Positions 36,353 to 45,845 are shown, counted from the first letter of the stretch. The stretch: DNA of 64,000 nt from Achromobacter piechaudii NBRC 102461 (GCF_001571245.1 NZ_BCTK01000005.1:682001-746000); one strand, 5' to 3'. The notes: generated from the letters alone by a model not told the origin. Translations and numbers: made by a program.

Positions 36353-36373
36353 GCGGCGCCCGTCCTGGCGTTG

Positions 36374-37159
36374 CTACGGCATCGCCAGCATGATGGCGGC
36401 AGTTTCCAGGTCCGGCTGGCCGTCGTGCAGCGCGGGCCGGTAATGCATCTGGAATGCCGCTAGCGTGTTGATGGTGGCGGCGTCCAGCTTGCCATCCTGC
36501 CCACAGGTATACCCCAGCCGCTGCAACTGTTTCTGAAACCAGGCGACATCGGGCATGCCTTGCACTTGCAGGCGCGCCAGGTGCTCGGCGGCTCCCGTTT
36601 CGTCGTACCAGCGTCCGATGCCGGCAATCGCCAGCGTCTTCCACGGGAACAGCGGGCCAGGGTCTACCTTGCGTTGAGGCGCGATATCGCTATGGCCCAC
36701 CACGTTCTCCGGCGCAACGCCGTGGCGCTGGATAAGGTCTCGAAGCAGGATGGTCAGCGCGCGCACCTGGCGGTCGTTATAGGCATGCCACAGGGGCTTG
36801 CCGTCCGGGCCTTCCGTCCAGCCGGGGTTGACGATTTCGATGCCGATGGAGGTGCTGTTCATCGCGATGTTGCCGTACCAGGAACTGGCCCCGGCATGCC
36901 ATGCGGCACGATTTTCATCGACCAGTCGATATGCACGGCCGGTGTCGGTGATCAGATAGTGCGAACTGACCTTGCCGCGCGACAGCAGCTTGAGCGACGT
37001 GGCGTCGTCTACCGTGGTGTAGTGCAGGACGATGCTGCGCACCCGGCTGGCTTGGCTGACGGCGGTGATTGAGGTGTCCAGGTCCAGTCCGGCGGGGCCG
37101 CGCGTGGCGCAGCCGGCCAGCACTGCCGTGGCCAGCAGGGTGGTGATAAGGCGGATCAT
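36374..37159 (-). CDS. N-acetylmuramoyl-L-alanine amidase, lipoprotein (AmiD/AmpD-like)
   Basis: Peptidoglycan amidase of 261 residues anchored as a lipoprotein: lipobox LAGC with C17. The Amidase_2 fold shows zinc ligands H46 (IVLHYTT) and a second His near residue 155 in VGHSDIAPQRKVDPGPLFPW with the Asp of VDPG; AWHAGAS (near 87) and SIGIEIVN are further family marks. A peptidoglycan-binding-type C-terminal domain (YTCGQDGKLDAATINTLAAFQMHYRP) follows. The layout matches E. coli AmiD: outer-membrane lipoprotein and cell-wall recycling. It lies 3 bp after the methyltransferase gene in one transcript with maf. Confidence 0.9.
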   Translation of the reverse strand: MIRLITTLLATAVLAGCATRGPAGLDLDTSITAVSQASRVRSIVLHYTTVDDATSLKLLSRGKVSSHYLITDTGRAYRLVDENRAAWHAGASSWYGNIAMNSTSIGIEIVNPGWTEGPDGKPLWHAYNDRQVRALTILLRDLIQRHGVAPENVVGHSDIAPQRKVDPGPLFPWKTLAIAGIGRWYDETGAAEHLARLQVQGMPDVAWFQKQLQRLGYTCGQDGKLDAATINTLAAFQMHYRPALHDGQPDLETAAIMLAMP

Positions 37160-37162
37160 GAG

Positions 37163-37873
37163 TCAGCGCGCCAGGTAGAGGAACAGCGTAGGCAGTTTGT
37201 CCAGTTGGGGCGCCGGCAGCTTTTTCCAGTCGGCGACGGTGTGCGTCACCACCCATTCGTCTGCCGTCGTGACCGATCGCGCCACGCACAGCTTGGTGTC
37301 GCCCTTCAGGCTGGCCAGCAGCGTCGCAAACATGGCGGCGTTGCGATAGGGGGTTTCGATCAGCAGTTGCGTCTGGTTGTGCTTGGCGGAGTGCTGCTCC
37401 CAGGCTTTGAGCTGCTTGGCGCGCTCGGCGGCGTCCACCGGGGCGTAGCCGTGAAAGGCAAAGCGCTGCCCATCCAGGCCGCTGGCCATCAGGCCCAGCA
37501 GGATGGACGAGGGGCCCACCCACGGCTTGACCGTGATGCCCAGTCGGTGGGCAGCATCCACAACCTTCGCGCCGGGATCCGCCACGGCGGGGCAGCCGGC
37601 CTCGGATACCAGGCCGATTTCCGCGCCGCGCTTCACTGGCGCCAGCCAGGTGTTGATCTGGCCGGCGTCGACCTTGTCCGTCAGCGTGTGGATGGTGATT
37701 TCCTGCAACGGCCGGGTCGTGCCGATCAGTTTCAGAAAGGCGCGCGCCGTCTTGGCGTTTTCGGCAATGTAGGTGTCCAGCCGTCCGGCCAGGGCGCGCA
37801 CGTCCGCGGGCAGCCAGCGTTCGGGTGGGGCATCGCCCAGGCCGACGGGAATCAGGTGCAGGGCGCCGCTCAT
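37163..37873 (-). CDS. SAM-dependent methyltransferase, tetrapyrrole methylase family (RsmI paralogue)
   Basis: A 236-residue protein of the SAM-dependent tetrapyrrole methylase fold, as in the 16S rRNA methylase RsmI. GLVSEAGCPAVADPG matches the RsmI SAM-binding D-A-G-x-P-x-x-x-D-P-G loop with changes (SEAG for SDAG), and VGPSSILLGLMASGL is the next conserved segment. It lacks the longer N-terminal GNLxD motif and C-terminus of RsmI, so it is a paralogue of unknown target. It overlaps maf by 4 bases. Confidence 0.85.
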   Translation of the reverse strand: MSGALHLIPVGLGDAPPERWLPADVRALAGRLDTYIAENAKTARAFLKLIGTTRPLQEITIHTLTDKVDAGQINTWLAPVKRGAEIGLVSEAGCPAVADPGAKVVDAAHRLGITVKPWVGPSSILLGLMASGLDGQRFAFHGYAPVDAAERAKQLKAWEQHSAKHNQTQLLIETPYRNAAMFATLLASLKGDTKLCVARSVTTADEWVVTHTVADWKKLPAPQLDKLPTLFLYLAR

Positions 37874-38472
37874 GCCGGCGCGCCCGGTGCGTTCAGCGGG
37901 TCCAGGCCGAACTGCGCCAGCATGCGCGTGAGCGCGATCAGCGGCAGCCCGATAATCGCGGTCGGATCATCGCTCTGGATGCTCTCCATCAGGGCGATGC
38001 CCAGGCTTTCCGCCTTGGCGCTGCCTGCGGTATCGTAAGGTTCTTCGGCGCGCAGATAGGCGTCAATGGCGTGGTCCGACAACTGGCGGAAATGGCAGCG
38101 AGTGACGATGTCGGCCTTTTCCACCCGCTGGCCGTCCGTGACCGCCAGTGCGCTATGAAATTCGACGATTTGCCCGGACAAGGCCCGCAGCTGCGCCTGA
38201 GCGCGGGGGAAATCCCCCGGTTTCCCGATGGGCTGGCCATCAATCGTGGCTACCTGGTCCGACCCGATCACAATGCTGCCCGGATGATTGACAGCCACGG
38301 CCATGGCCTTGGCGACGGACAGCCGCAAAGCCAGCGCTTCGGGGGTTTCTCCCGCTTGTGGCGTTTCGTCCACATCCGGGGAAATGGCGGTAAAGGGAAG
38401 GCGCAGGCGCGACAGCAATTCTTTGCGGTAACGGGAGCTGGAAGCGAGGATCAGACTAGGCGTTGAAGGCAT
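37870..38472 (-). CDS. yceF: Maf-family nucleotide pyrophosphatase (YceF type)
   Basis: House-cleaning pyrophosphatase of 200 residues; YceF acts on m7GTP. The start LILASSSRYRKELLSRL is the Maf substrate loop, PDVDETP and GSDQVATIDG hold the catalytic residues, and MHSDDPTAIIGLPL-like sequence ends the core. YceF and not YhdE is inferred from its position beside yceD and rpmF, which it faces divergently; in many proteobacteria yceF, yceD and rpmF neighbour each other. First gene of the maf-methyltransferase-amidase unit. Confidence 0.92.
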   Translation of the reverse strand: MPSTPSLILASSSRYRKELLSRLRLPFTAISPDVDETPQAGETPEALALRLSVAKAMAVAVNHPGSIVIGSDQVATIDGQPIGKPGDFPRAQAQLRALSGQIVEFHSALAVTDGQRVEKADIVTRCHFRQLSDHAIDAYLRAEEPYDTAGSAKAESLGIALMESIQSDDPTAIIGLPLIALTRMLAQFGLDPLNAPGAPA

Positions 38473-38479
38473 GCGGTAT

Positions 38480-38509
38480 TTGACGTTAAAGCGTAAGTCG
38501 CAGTATTAT
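38480..38509 (+). promoter_or_regulatory. Strong sigma-70 promoter of the yceD-rpmF-fab operon
   Basis: TTGACG (38480-38485), 18 bases, then TATTAT (38504-38509): both hexamers match consensus in 5 of 6 positions. Predicted transcription start near 38516, giving a leader of about 240 bases before yceD. It lies just behind the yceF start on the opposite strand. Confidence 0.75.
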
Positions 38510-38540
38510 CTAACGTTTTGCGGGATTTTTGCACTGGAAG

Positions 38541-38583
38541 GGGGTGACCCCGGGGTTTTACCCCGACAGGGTTTTTTGCCCTG
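38541..38583 (+). promoter_or_regulatory. Three consecutive small hairpins in the yceD leader
   Basis: GGGG-TGA-CCCC (38541-38551), GGGG-TTTTA-CCCC (38552-38564) and CAGGG-TTTTTTG-CCCTG (38567-38583) stand back to back. The C run of the first can also pair with the G run of the second, so alternative folds are possible. They lie 25-70 bases after the predicted transcription start. Confidence 0.5.
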
Positions 38584-38652
38584 ACAGCGCAAGAGTGTGG
38601 GAAGCGAAGCCCGAGTTGGCAAAGCTGCATTGCCAAAGGCAGTAGCGTTAAG

Positions 38653-38712
38653 CAGCGGTCTTTAGCTCAGCAGTCTTTAACTCAGCAGTCTTTAACTCAG
38701 CGGCCTTTAACG
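38653..38712 (+). repeat. Four 15-bp tandem repeats in the yceD leader
   Basis: Units close to CAGCAGTCTTTAACT: first CAGCGGTCTTTAGCT, then two identical units, then CAGCGGCCTTTAACG. A degenerate fifth copy may precede them (38638-38652). They end 42 bases before the yceD start. Confidence 0.85.
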
Positions 38713-38754
38713 CGGCAGCCTCGCAACCCCTGAGAATCCCGTGAATGCAAAGGA

Positions 38755-39354
38755 TTGATCATCAAGCGCATCGATGCATTCGCATTTGCCCATAGCGGCA
38801 AGCAAGCGCAAGGCACCATACCTCTTGTGCGGTTTACGCGCGCGGTTGAAGGGTTACCCGAACAACCGCTGGGCGATGCCGGGCTTGTGACATGGTCCGT
38901 GCGCGGTGAAGTGGGCAAGTCGGGTCTTTTGCTTGGCCGGCCGCTTTTGCATGTTCACGTGCAAGCGAATCCGGTGCTGGTGTGCCAGCGGTGCAATGTG
39001 CCGTTCGTGTATTCGGTCGATAGCGAAGTCCTCTTGCAGCTGGTTAAGTCCGAAGCGGATCTTGACGATGGTTTTACCAACGGTGATTACACCGACGGTT
39101 CGACCGCCGGCAACGACGACGAAGACGAAGAAGGAAATGGTTTTGTGTCCAACCAACCCGAAAAGGTGGTGGGTTCACATCATTTTGATCTGTTGGCCCA
39201 GATCGAAGATGAGCTCATTCTGAGCGTTCCGTATGTGCCCAAGCATGATGTATGCCCGGGCGCGCAGGCCAAAGTCAGCGAAGTTCCTGAAGAACCCGCT
39301 GTCAAGCGTCCGTCGCCGTTTGCGGTGCTGGAACAACTGAAGCACAAAGATTGA
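38755..39354 (+). CDS. yceD: DUF177 family protein YceD (23S rRNA accumulation protein)
   Basis: A 199-residue protein of the YceD/DUF177 family, needed for 23S rRNA accumulation in E. coli and chloroplasts. The conserved CxxC region [10 protein letters not shown] with VEVELxL-like continuation is near residue 80; a second cysteine lies in KHDVCPG near 163. Acidic low-complexity stretches flank residues 115-135 (DDEDEEGNG). The start is a TTG at 38755; AAAGGA abuts it, too close for an ideal ribosome binding site, and no in-frame ATG or GTG is better, so the start is uncertain. It is the usual neighbour of rpmF. Confidence 0.85.
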   Translation: MIIKRIDAFAFAHSGKQAQGTIPLVRFTRAVEGLPEQPLGDAGLVTWSVRGEVGKSGLLLGRPLLHVHVQANPVLVCQRCNVPFVYSVDSEVLLQLVKSEADLDDGFTNGDYTDGSTAGNDDEDEEGNGFVSNQPEKVVGSHHFDLLAQIEDELILSVPYVPKHDVCPGAQAKVSEVPEEPAVKRPSPFAVLEQLKHKD

Positions 39355-39406
39355 GATCAACATCGGGCCGCATCGCGTACAATGCGCCCCGTTTCTAGGA
39401 GTCATC

Positions 39407-39589
39407 ATGGCCGTTCAACAAAACAAGAAGTCCCCCTCCAAGCGCGGTATGCACCGTTCGCACGATTTTCTGGTTGCTCCGTCGACCGCCATCGAGCCGA
39501 ACACCGGTGAAACGCACCTGCGCCACCACATCAGCCCCAATGGTTTCTATCGCGGCCGCAAGGTCCTGAAGACCAAGGCCGACGAATAA
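39407..39589 (+). CDS. rpmF: 50S ribosomal protein L32
   Basis: A 60-residue protein, [19 protein letters not shown] followed by the conserved [12 protein letters not shown] segment, exactly the L32 family length and pattern. TAGGAG precedes the ATG by 6 bases. A TACAAT hexamer 25 bp upstream could be an internal -10. Placed between yceD and plsX, the classical order linking ribosome and lipid synthesis. Confidence 0.98.
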   Translation: MAVQQNKKSPSKRGMHRSHDFLVAPSTAIEPNTGETHLRHHISPNGFYRGRKVLKTKADE

Positions 39590-39648
39590 GGCCCCCGGGC
39601 CGAACTCGTACTCGGACCAATTCGGCTGATCGCTGATACCTGGCACCC

Positions 39649-40716
39649 GTGATACGCATCGCCATAGACTGTATGGGCGGAGACTTCGGTCTGCCCGTCA
39701 CCATTCCGGCTGCGATCGAGTTCGCCCGGCAATTTCCGGATACCCGGCTGTTGCTGGTCGGGCTTCCCGACGCGATCGAAGCGGCGCTCTCCGAGCACCG
39801 CGACGCTCCGCGCGATCGCATGGAAATCGTGGCGGCTTCTGAAGTCGTCACCATGGACGACCCGGTCGAGGTCGCCCTGCGCCGCAAAAAAGACTCCTCC
39901 ATGCGCCTGGCCGCCCAGTCCGTCAAGGACGGGCGCGCCGACGCCTGCGTTTCTGCGGGCAACACCGGCGCCTGGATGGCCATTTCACGCTACGTGCTCA
40001 AGACGCTGGACGGCATCGACCGCCCCGCGATCGCCACGTCCATTCCGAACCAGACGGGCCGCGCCACCACGGTGCTGGACCTGGGCGCGAATGTGGACTG
40101 CACGGCCGAGCACCTTCTGCAATTCGCCATCATGGGCGCCGCGCTGTCGCAGGCGGTGGACCATCGTGAAAGCCCGACCGTGGGCCTCCTGAACATCGGC
40201 GAAGAAGTCATCAAGGGCAATGAAGTCGTCAAGGAAGCCGCCGAGCTTCTGCGCGGCAGCCCGTTGAATTTCTACGGCAACGTGGAAGGCAACGACATCT
40301 TCAAGGGTACGGTCGACGTCGTCGTCTGCGACGGCTTCGTCGGCAACGTCGTGCTCAAGTCCGTCGAAGGGCTTGCGAAGATGTTGTCCAGCATCATCCA
40401 CGAAGAGTTCAAACGCAATATCTTCACGCTGCTGGCGGGCGCCATCGCCAAGCCGGTGCTGAACCGTTTGCGCAACCGCGTCGACAACCGTCGTTATAAC
40501 GGCGCCGCGTTGTTGGGCTTGCGCGGCGTGGTCATCAAGAGCCACGGTTCCGCGGATGTCTACGCCTACGGATTTGCATTGCAACGTGCCCGCGAAGCCG
40601 TAGTGAGTAAACTGCTGGAGCGCACCGCTCAGACGGTCGCTCAGATTACCAAGCGCGTTCAATCGGAAGAGGGCGCCGCAACGCCTCCCGCGAACGTGGC
40701 TGGGGACACCGCTTGA
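39649..40716 (+). CDS. plsX: Phosphate acyltransferase PlsX
   Basis: Converts acyl-ACP to acyl-phosphate for phospholipid synthesis. 355 residues, family-typical start [13 protein letters not shown] and the [16 protein letters not shown] segment near 225. The start is GTG at 39649, the only choice that begins at the conserved [11 protein letters not shown]. fabH follows with stop and start sharing one base (TGATG). Confidence 0.96.
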   Translation: MIRIAIDCMGGDFGLPVTIPAAIEFARQFPDTRLLLVGLPDAIEAALSEHRDAPRDRMEIVAASEVVTMDDPVEVALRRKKDSSMRLAAQSVKDGRADACVSAGNTGAWMAISRYVLKTLDGIDRPAIATSIPNQTGRATTVLDLGANVDCTAEHLLQFAIMGAALSQAVDHRESPTVGLLNIGEEVIKGNEVVKEAAELLRGSPLNFYGNVEGNDIFKGTVDVVVCDGFVGNVVLKSVEGLAKMLSSIIHEEFKRNIFTLLAGAIAKPVLNRLRNRVDNRRYNGAALLGLRGVVIKSHGSADVYAYGFALQRAREAVVSKLLERTAQTVAQITKRVQSEEGAATPPANVAGDTA

Positions 40717-41702
40717 TGGATACCGCAATGAAATTTTCCGCGATCGCGGGCACCGGCAGCTTCCTGCCGGAACGCGTGGTTTCGAATGACGAACTGGCAG
40801 CGGAACTGGCGACGCGCGACATCGCCACTTCCGATGAATGGATCGTCGAGCGCACGGGCATCCGTCAGCGCCATCTTGCCGAGCGTGGCGTCACGACCAG
40901 CCAACTGGCCACCGAGGCATCGCGCCGCGCGTTGGCCGACGCAGGCGTTGATGCTTCCGAAATCGACCTCATCATCGTCGCGACCTCCACCCCCGATTTC
41001 GTGTTTCCCAGCACGGCTTGCCTGGTGCAGGCGAACCTGGGCGCCAAGGGTTCGGCGGCGTTCGACGTGCAGGCCGTGTGCAGCGGCTTCGTCTACGCGC
41101 TGACCACCGCTGACAGCTTCGTGCGCGCCGGCCGCGCCCGTTGCGCGTTGGTGATCGGCGCCGAAGTGTTCTCGCGCATTCTCGACTGGAACGACCGCAG
41201 CACCTGCGTGCTGTTCGGAGATGGCGCGGGCGCTGTTGTGCTGAAGGCTTCCGACGAACCCGGCATCATGGCTGCGCAATTGCATGCCGACGGCAGCCAG
41301 ATGAAGATCCTGAGCGCCGCGGGCAACGTGGCCTATGGCGACGTGACGGGCGACCCCTTCCTGCGCATGGACGGCCAAGCGGTGTTCAAGCAGGCCGTCA
41401 CGGTGCTGGATCGCTCGGCGCGCGACACCTGCGCCGAAGCCGGCGTCGAAGTTGCCGATGTCGATTGGCTCATCCCCCACCAGGCCAACGTGCGCATCTT
41501 GAACTTCCTGGCGCGCAAGCTTGCCGTGCCGGTCGAGAAAGTCGTCATCACTGTTGATAGCCACGCCAATACCTCCGCGGCCAGCGTGCCGCTGGCGCTG
41601 GACGCCGCGCGCCGCGATGGCCGCGTCAAGCCAGGCCAGCTCATCCTGATGCAAGGCGTGGGCGGCGGATTCACCTGGGGCTCGGTACTCGCTCGCATGT
41701 AA
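40716..41702 (+). CDS. fabH: Beta-ketoacyl-ACP synthase III
   Basis: Starts fatty acid chains by condensing acetyl-CoA with malonyl-ACP. 328 residues with catalytic cysteine C122 in AVCSGF, histidine in LIPHQAN and asparagine in [10 protein letters not shown]. Start: ATG 40716, coupled to plsX by TGATG; an ATG four codons later ([11 protein letters not shown]) is an equally family-like start, and GGGGAC upstream does not decide between them. Confidence 0.96.
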   Translation: MDTAMKFSAIAGTGSFLPERVVSNDELAAELATRDIATSDEWIVERTGIRQRHLAERGVTTSQLATEASRRALADAGVDASEIDLIIVATSTPDFVFPSTACLVQANLGAKGSAAFDVQAVCSGFVYALTTADSFVRAGRARCALVIGAEVFSRILDWNDRSTCVLFGDGAGAVVLKASDEPGIMAAQLHADGSQMKILSAAGNVAYGDVTGDPFLRMDGQAVFKQAVTVLDRSARDTCAEAGVEVADVDWLIPHQANVRILNFLARKLAVPVEKVVITVDSHANTSAASVPLALDAARRDGRVKPGQLILMQGVGGGFTWGSVLARM

Positions 41703-41795
41703 GCGCGCGTCCCGGCGGCGGCGCATCGCGCGCCACCGCTGCGAGAGCGCGCCTGGCATTCCACACAGATACTGAATCAATCCAAGCGGTCAATC

Positions 41796-42731
41796 ATGAA
41801 AATTGCTTTTGTCTTTCCCGGCCAAGGGTCGCAAGCTGTCGGCATGCTGGATGCCTGGTCCGGCGTTGCCGCCGTCACGGACACCGTGGCGCGCGCTTCC
41901 GAAGCCCTGGGGCAGGATCTGGGCGCGCTGATCGCGCAGGGTCCGGCGGAACAACTGAACCTGACCACAAACACGCAGCCGGCCATGTTGACCGCTGGCG
42001 TGGCGTTCTACGCCGCGTGGACGGGAGCGGGTGGCCGCAAGCCCGACGTCGTCGCCGGTCACAGCCTGGGCGAATACGCCGCGCTGACGGCCGCCGGTTC
42101 GCTCGCGCTTGAAGATGCTGTCCGGCTGGTGCGCGTGCGCGCCGACGCCATGCAGGCCGCCGTGCCGGTTGGTACGGGCGCCATGGCCGCCATTCTGGGA
42201 CTGGATGACGATGCCGTGCGCAGCGCCTGCGCCGCCGCCGCCCAGGGCGAAGTGGTCGAAGCCGTCAATTTCAACGCGCCCGCTCAAGTCGTGATCGCCG
42301 GTCACAAGGCCGCTGTCGAACGCGCCTGTGAATTGGCCAAGGCTGCGGGCGCCAAGCGCGCGCTGCTGCTGCCGGTGTCCGCGCCGTTTCACTCCAGCCT
42401 GCTCAAGCCCGCCGCCGACGTTCTGGCCGGCGCGCTGGCCAACGCTGCGGTGTCCGCGCCGCAGATCCAGGTCATCAACAACGTTGACGTTGCCTCGCCC
42501 ACGGAACCCGCCGCAATCCGGGATGCGTTGGTGCGTCAGGCATGGCATCCTGTGCGCTGGGTTGAAACGCTGCGCGCCATGAAGGCTCAGGGCGTAACCC
42601 ACGTCATCGAATGCGGTCCCGGCAAGGTTCTGGCCGGTCTGACCAAGCGCATCGACCCCGAACTTACCGGCCTGGCCATTACCGATCCCGCTTCGCTTGA
42701 AGCCGCGTTGGCCGTTGTTAACGGAAATTAA
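41796..42731 (+). CDS. fabD: Malonyl-CoA:ACP transacylase
   Basis: Loads malonate onto ACP. 311 residues; N-terminal FVFPGQGSQAVGM, nucleophile S90 in VAGHSLGEYAAL, and catalytic histidine in SAPFHSSLL near 197. It is 93 bp after fabH and 4 bp before fabG, in the standard fabHDG order. Confidence 0.97.
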   Translation: MKIAFVFPGQGSQAVGMLDAWSGVAAVTDTVARASEALGQDLGALIAQGPAEQLNLTTNTQPAMLTAGVAFYAAWTGAGGRKPDVVAGHSLGEYAALTAAGSLALEDAVRLVRVRADAMQAAVPVGTGAMAAILGLDDDAVRSACAAAAQGEVVEAVNFNAPAQVVIAGHKAAVERACELAKAAGAKRALLLPVSAPFHSSLLKPAADVLAGALANAAVSAPQIQVINNVDVASPTEPAAIRDALVRQAWHPVRWVETLRAMKAQGVTHVIECGPGKVLAGLTKRIDPELTGLAITDPASLEAALAVVNGN

Positions 42732-42735
42732 AGAC

Positions 42736-43485
42736 ATGGACAACTCGATCGAACTGCAAGGCAAGATCGCGCTGGTGACCGGCGCCACGCGCGGCATCGG
42801 CCGCGCCATTGCCCAGGAATTGGCCGCGCGCGGTGCGACCGTGGTCGGCACCGCCACCACGGAATCCGGCGCAGCCGCCATCACCGAAGCGCTCGCGCCC
42901 ATGGGTGGCCGTGGCGTGGTGCTGAACGTGACTGACGCAGAAGCCTGCGACGCGCTCATCGACGCGCTCGCCAAGGATGGCGGCGGCCCGCACATCCTCG
43001 TCAACAACGCTGGCATCACGCGCGACACGCTGGCCATGCGCATGAAAGACGACGATTGGTCCGCCGTGCTGGACACCAATCTGACGTCGGTGTTTCGCCT
43101 GTCGCGCGCCGTGATGCGCAGCATGATGAAGGCCCGCTGGGGACGCATCATCAACGTCACGTCGGTGGTTGGTTCCAGCGGCAACGCGGGTCAGGCCAAC
43201 TACGCCGCCGCGAAGGCGGGCGTGTCGGGCATGTCGCGTGCTCTGGCCCGCGAGTTGGGAAGCCGCAACATCACCGTCAACTGCGTCGCTCCGGGTTTCA
43301 TCGACACCGACATGACGCGTGCGCTGGCTGAAAGCCAGACCACCGCGCTGTTGCAACAGATTCCGCTGGGCCGTTTGGGCTCGCCCGAAGACATCGCCCA
43401 TGCGGTGGCCTTTTTGTCCGGGCCGCAAGCGGGTTACATTACCGGCACCACCCTGCACGTCAACGGCGGGATGTACATGCAATAA
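42736..43485 (+). CDS. fabG: 3-oxoacyl-ACP reductase
   Basis: NADPH-dependent ketoreductase, 249 residues, short-chain dehydrogenase fold: cofactor loop TGATRGIG (15-22), NNAG near 90, and catalytic S143, Y156 and K160. Start at ATG 42736, 4 bases after fabD; a longer in-frame start lies inside fabD. Followed by a 215-bp spacer holding the separate acpP promoter. Confidence 0.97.
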
Positions 43486-43643
43486 ATCACGAGTTGCGCG
43501 TCAGGCGGCCCAGGCCGCCGCGCCGATGCCGGGTAGCCGGCCAAGGCGGCGCGCAGTTCAACCGGAAACGCCGCATACTGGTATTCCTGTGCCTCACGGG
43601 CGACAGAACAAGTGCGCGGTGTTATTTTTGTCACGGCCAGGCG

Positions 43644-43670
43644 TTGCTTTCCTCTACGCTTGGCTATAAT
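43644..43670 (+). promoter_or_regulatory. acpP promoter
   Basis: Perfect TATAAT (43665-43670) with TTGCTT at 43644-43649, 15 bases upstream (or GTTGCT at 16). Predicted start near 43677 gives a leader of about 24 bases. It gives acpP its own strong promoter inside the fab cluster. Confidence 0.7.
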
Positions 43671-43700
43671 TCGCGGGATTTTTCCCAATTGGAGATCTGC

Positions 43701-43940
43701 ATGGAAAGCATCGAACAGCGCGTCAAGAAGATCGTCGCTGAACAACTTGGCGTCAACGAAGCCGAGATCAAGAACGAATCCTCCTTCCTTGACGACCTCG
43801 GTGCCGATTCGCTCGACATGGTCGAACTGGTCATGGCGCTCGAAGACGAATTCGAGACCGAGATCCCCGACGAAGAGGCCGAAAAGATCACGACCGTGCA
43901 ACAAGCGATTGACTACATCAATTCGCACGGTAAGCAGTAA
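43701..43940 (+). CDS. acpP: Acyl carrier protein
   Basis: Acidic carrier of growing acyl chains, 79 residues. The phosphopantetheine site is S37 in [13 protein letters not shown]. Start ATG 43701 with TTGGAG 8 bases upstream; longer in-frame starts upstream are non-coding. Followed by fabF after a 185-bp spacer with a long inverted repeat. Confidence 0.98.
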
Positions 43941-43993
43941 GCTCAACCTATATCCTTCCGGTTGCCCGATTTTCGGGGCCAGCCGGGAAACGG

Positions 43994-44097
43994 GGCGGTT
44001 TCAGGAATTTGCCGTGTGGTCCGCGTGCGGGAAGGGCGTTGTCATGCCCGACCCGCTTTCGCGTGGGCCACACGCGCAGCGCATCCCGAAAACCGCC
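43994..44097 (+). promoter_or_regulatory. Long structured spacer between acpP and fabF
   Basis: A 104-base imperfect inverted repeat. Outer arms GGCGGTTT/AAACCGCC; next CGTGTGGTCC/GGGCCACACG (one G-U pair); inner GCGGG/CCCGC, and GGGC/GCCC at the tip. After it comes the T-rich CTTTCTTTTGTCTGTTT, then fabF's ribosome binding site. It may attenuate read-through into fabF or stabilise the acpP message. Confidence 0.55.
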
Positions 44098-44125
44098 TTT
44101 CTTTTGTCTGTTTGAGGAGTCATCC

Positions 44126-45355
44126 GTGAAGCGACGTGTCGTCATCACCGGCCTGGGTATCGTTTCTCCCGTTGGGAACGACCTGACCACCGCTTGGGAC
44201 AATATCGTCAACGGACGTTCTGGCATCAGCCGCATCACCCGTTTCGATCCCTCGGCCATCACCACGCACATTGCTGGCGAAGTCAAAGACTTCGATATCA
44301 GCACCTATATCTCCAGCAAAGAAGCCCGCCAGATGGATACGTTCATCCATTACGGCCTGGCTGCGGGGATGCAGGCATGGCGTGATTGCGGTTTGGAAGT
44401 CACCGAAGCCAATGCCGAGCGCATTGGCGTGATCGTGGGCTCCGGCATCGGCGGTCTGCCGCGCATTGAAGAAACCCAGGTCGAATACATGGCCAAGGGG
44501 CCGCGACGTATTTCGCCGTTCTTCGTGCCGGGTTCGCTGATCAACCTGATCTCCGGTCATTTGTCCATTGCCTACGGCATGAAGGGCCCCAGCTACGCCG
44601 TTGTTTCGGCGTGCACGACGGGCCTGCATTGCATTGGCGACGCTGCGCGCCTGATCGAATACGGCGACGCCGATGTCATGGTCGCTGGCGGCGCGGAATC
44701 GACCGTGTCCCCGTTGGGGATTGGCGGTTTTGCAGCCATGCGCGCCTTGTCGACCCGCAACGACGACCCGCAAACGGCATCGCGTCCGTGGGACCGCGAC
44801 CGCGATGGCTTCGTCCTGGGCGAAGGCGCTGGCGTTCTGGTGCTTGAAGAATACGAGCACGCCAAAAAGCGCGGCGCGCGTATCTATGGCGAACTTGCCG
44901 GTTACGGCATGAGCTCGGACGCACACCACATCACCGCTCCCGACAAGGACGGTCCGCGCCGTGGCGTCATCAACGCCCTGCGCAATGGTGGCCTGAACGC
45001 GGATGACATCCAGTATGTCAACGCACACGGCACGTCGACTCCCCTGGGCGACAAGAACGAAACCGATGCGCTGAAGCTGGCGTTCGGCGACCACGCCAAG
45101 AAACTGGTGGTCAATTCGACCAAGTCCATGACCGGCCACTTGCTGGGCGCGGCGGGCGGCATTGAAGCCGTGTTCACGACCTTGGCCGTGTACAACCAGG
45201 TTTCTCCTCCCACGATCAACATCTTCAATCAAGATCCGGAATGCGATCTCGATTACTGCGCCAACGAAGCGCGGCAGATGAAGATCGAGGTCGGCCTGTC
45301 CAACTCGTTCGGCTTCGGCGGCACCAACGGCTCGATGGCCGTGCGCCGGGTCTGA
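44126..45355 (+). CDS. fabF: Beta-ketoacyl-ACP synthase II
   Basis: Elongating condensing enzyme, 409 residues, with catalytic C163 in [10 protein letters not shown] and histidines near 303 ([12 protein letters not shown]) and 340 ([15 protein letters not shown]). The start is GTG 44126 with GAGGAG upstream, giving the family N-terminus [17 protein letters not shown]; an open in-frame extension to 44009 runs through the inverted-repeat spacer and is not coding. Confidence 0.97.
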   Translation: MKRRVVITGLGIVSPVGNDLTTAWDNIVNGRSGISRITRFDPSAITTHIAGEVKDFDISTYISSKEARQMDTFIHYGLAAGMQAWRDCGLEVTEANAERIGVIVGSGIGGLPRIEETQVEYMAKGPRRISPFFVPGSLINLISGHLSIAYGMKGPSYAVVSACTTGLHCIGDAARLIEYGDADVMVAGGAESTVSPLGIGGFAAMRALSTRNDDPQTASRPWDRDRDGFVLGEGAGVLVLEEYEHAKKRGARIYGELAGYGMSSDAHHITAPDKDGPRRGVINALRNGGLNADDIQYVNAHGTSTPLGDKNETDALKLAFGDHAKKLVVNSTKSMTGHLLGAAGGIEAVFTTLAVYNQVSPPTINIFNQDPECDLDYCANEARQMKIEVGLSNSFGFGGTNGSMAVRRV

Positions 45356-45356
45356 T

Positions 45357-45845
45357 TTGGAAGGCTCCGAGGCAGGGCGCTGGTCGTTTTGGGTGCCCAT
45401 CGGGCGGCCGGCCGGCGTCCATGCTTTGCTTGGGCTGGCCTGCGCCGCCGCCGCGTGTTGCGCGGCGCTTGCGGCGCTGTGGCACGGCATGAGCGGCTGG
45501 GCCGCCATTGCCCTGCTGCTTGTGCCGGCAGGGCTGTTACACTCGGCACGGAGCGGACTGTCCCCGGTATCGGCGTTACGTACGGCGGTCGGGGCGGGGC
45601 GCTGGCAGGTACGTCAGCCGCAAGGCTGGCAGGACGCGCAACTGCTGGAGCAGCAGCGCGGCCCCCGCTGGCTCACGCTCACTTTGCAGCCCTTGCCCAC
45701 CGGGAGTACGGTCTTTACAAATAGCACAGTCACCCTCACCGTCTGGCAACATACGTTGAAACCCCAGTCCTGGCGGCGCTTGTGCCTGCTGTCGGGCACG
45801 GCGCAACGTGGCCACCAGACGGCACGCCCGCAGGAGGCGTCATGA
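45357..45845 (+). CDS. Small membrane protein of unknown function between fabF and rpoE
   Basis: A 162-residue protein with two adjacent hydrophobic segments (about 22-42 and 46-62), then a soluble C-terminal part with WQVRQPQGWQDAQLL and a basic end. It starts with TTG one base after the fabF stop and its own stop overlaps the rpoE ATG (ATGA), so the open frame is pinned at both ends, which supports coding. Topology (short cytoplasmic N-terminus, hairpin of two spans, cytoplasmic domain) resembles the YgfX/CptA class, but no conserved motif confirms that. Not recognised with certainty. Confidence 0.65.
   Translation: MEGSEAGRWSFWVPIGRPAGVHALLGLACAAAACCAALAALWHGMSGWAAIALLLVPAGLLHSARSGLSPVSALRTAVGAGRWQVRQPQGWQDAQLLEQQRGPRWLTLTLQPLPTGSTVFTNSTVTLTVWQHTLKPQSWRRLCLLSGTAQRGHQTARPQEAS

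Noticed and set aside
44009..44125. 39-residue extension of FabF
   Set aside because: It runs through the structured acpP-fabF spacer; the GTG at 44126 has a good GAGGAG and gives the conserved N-terminus.
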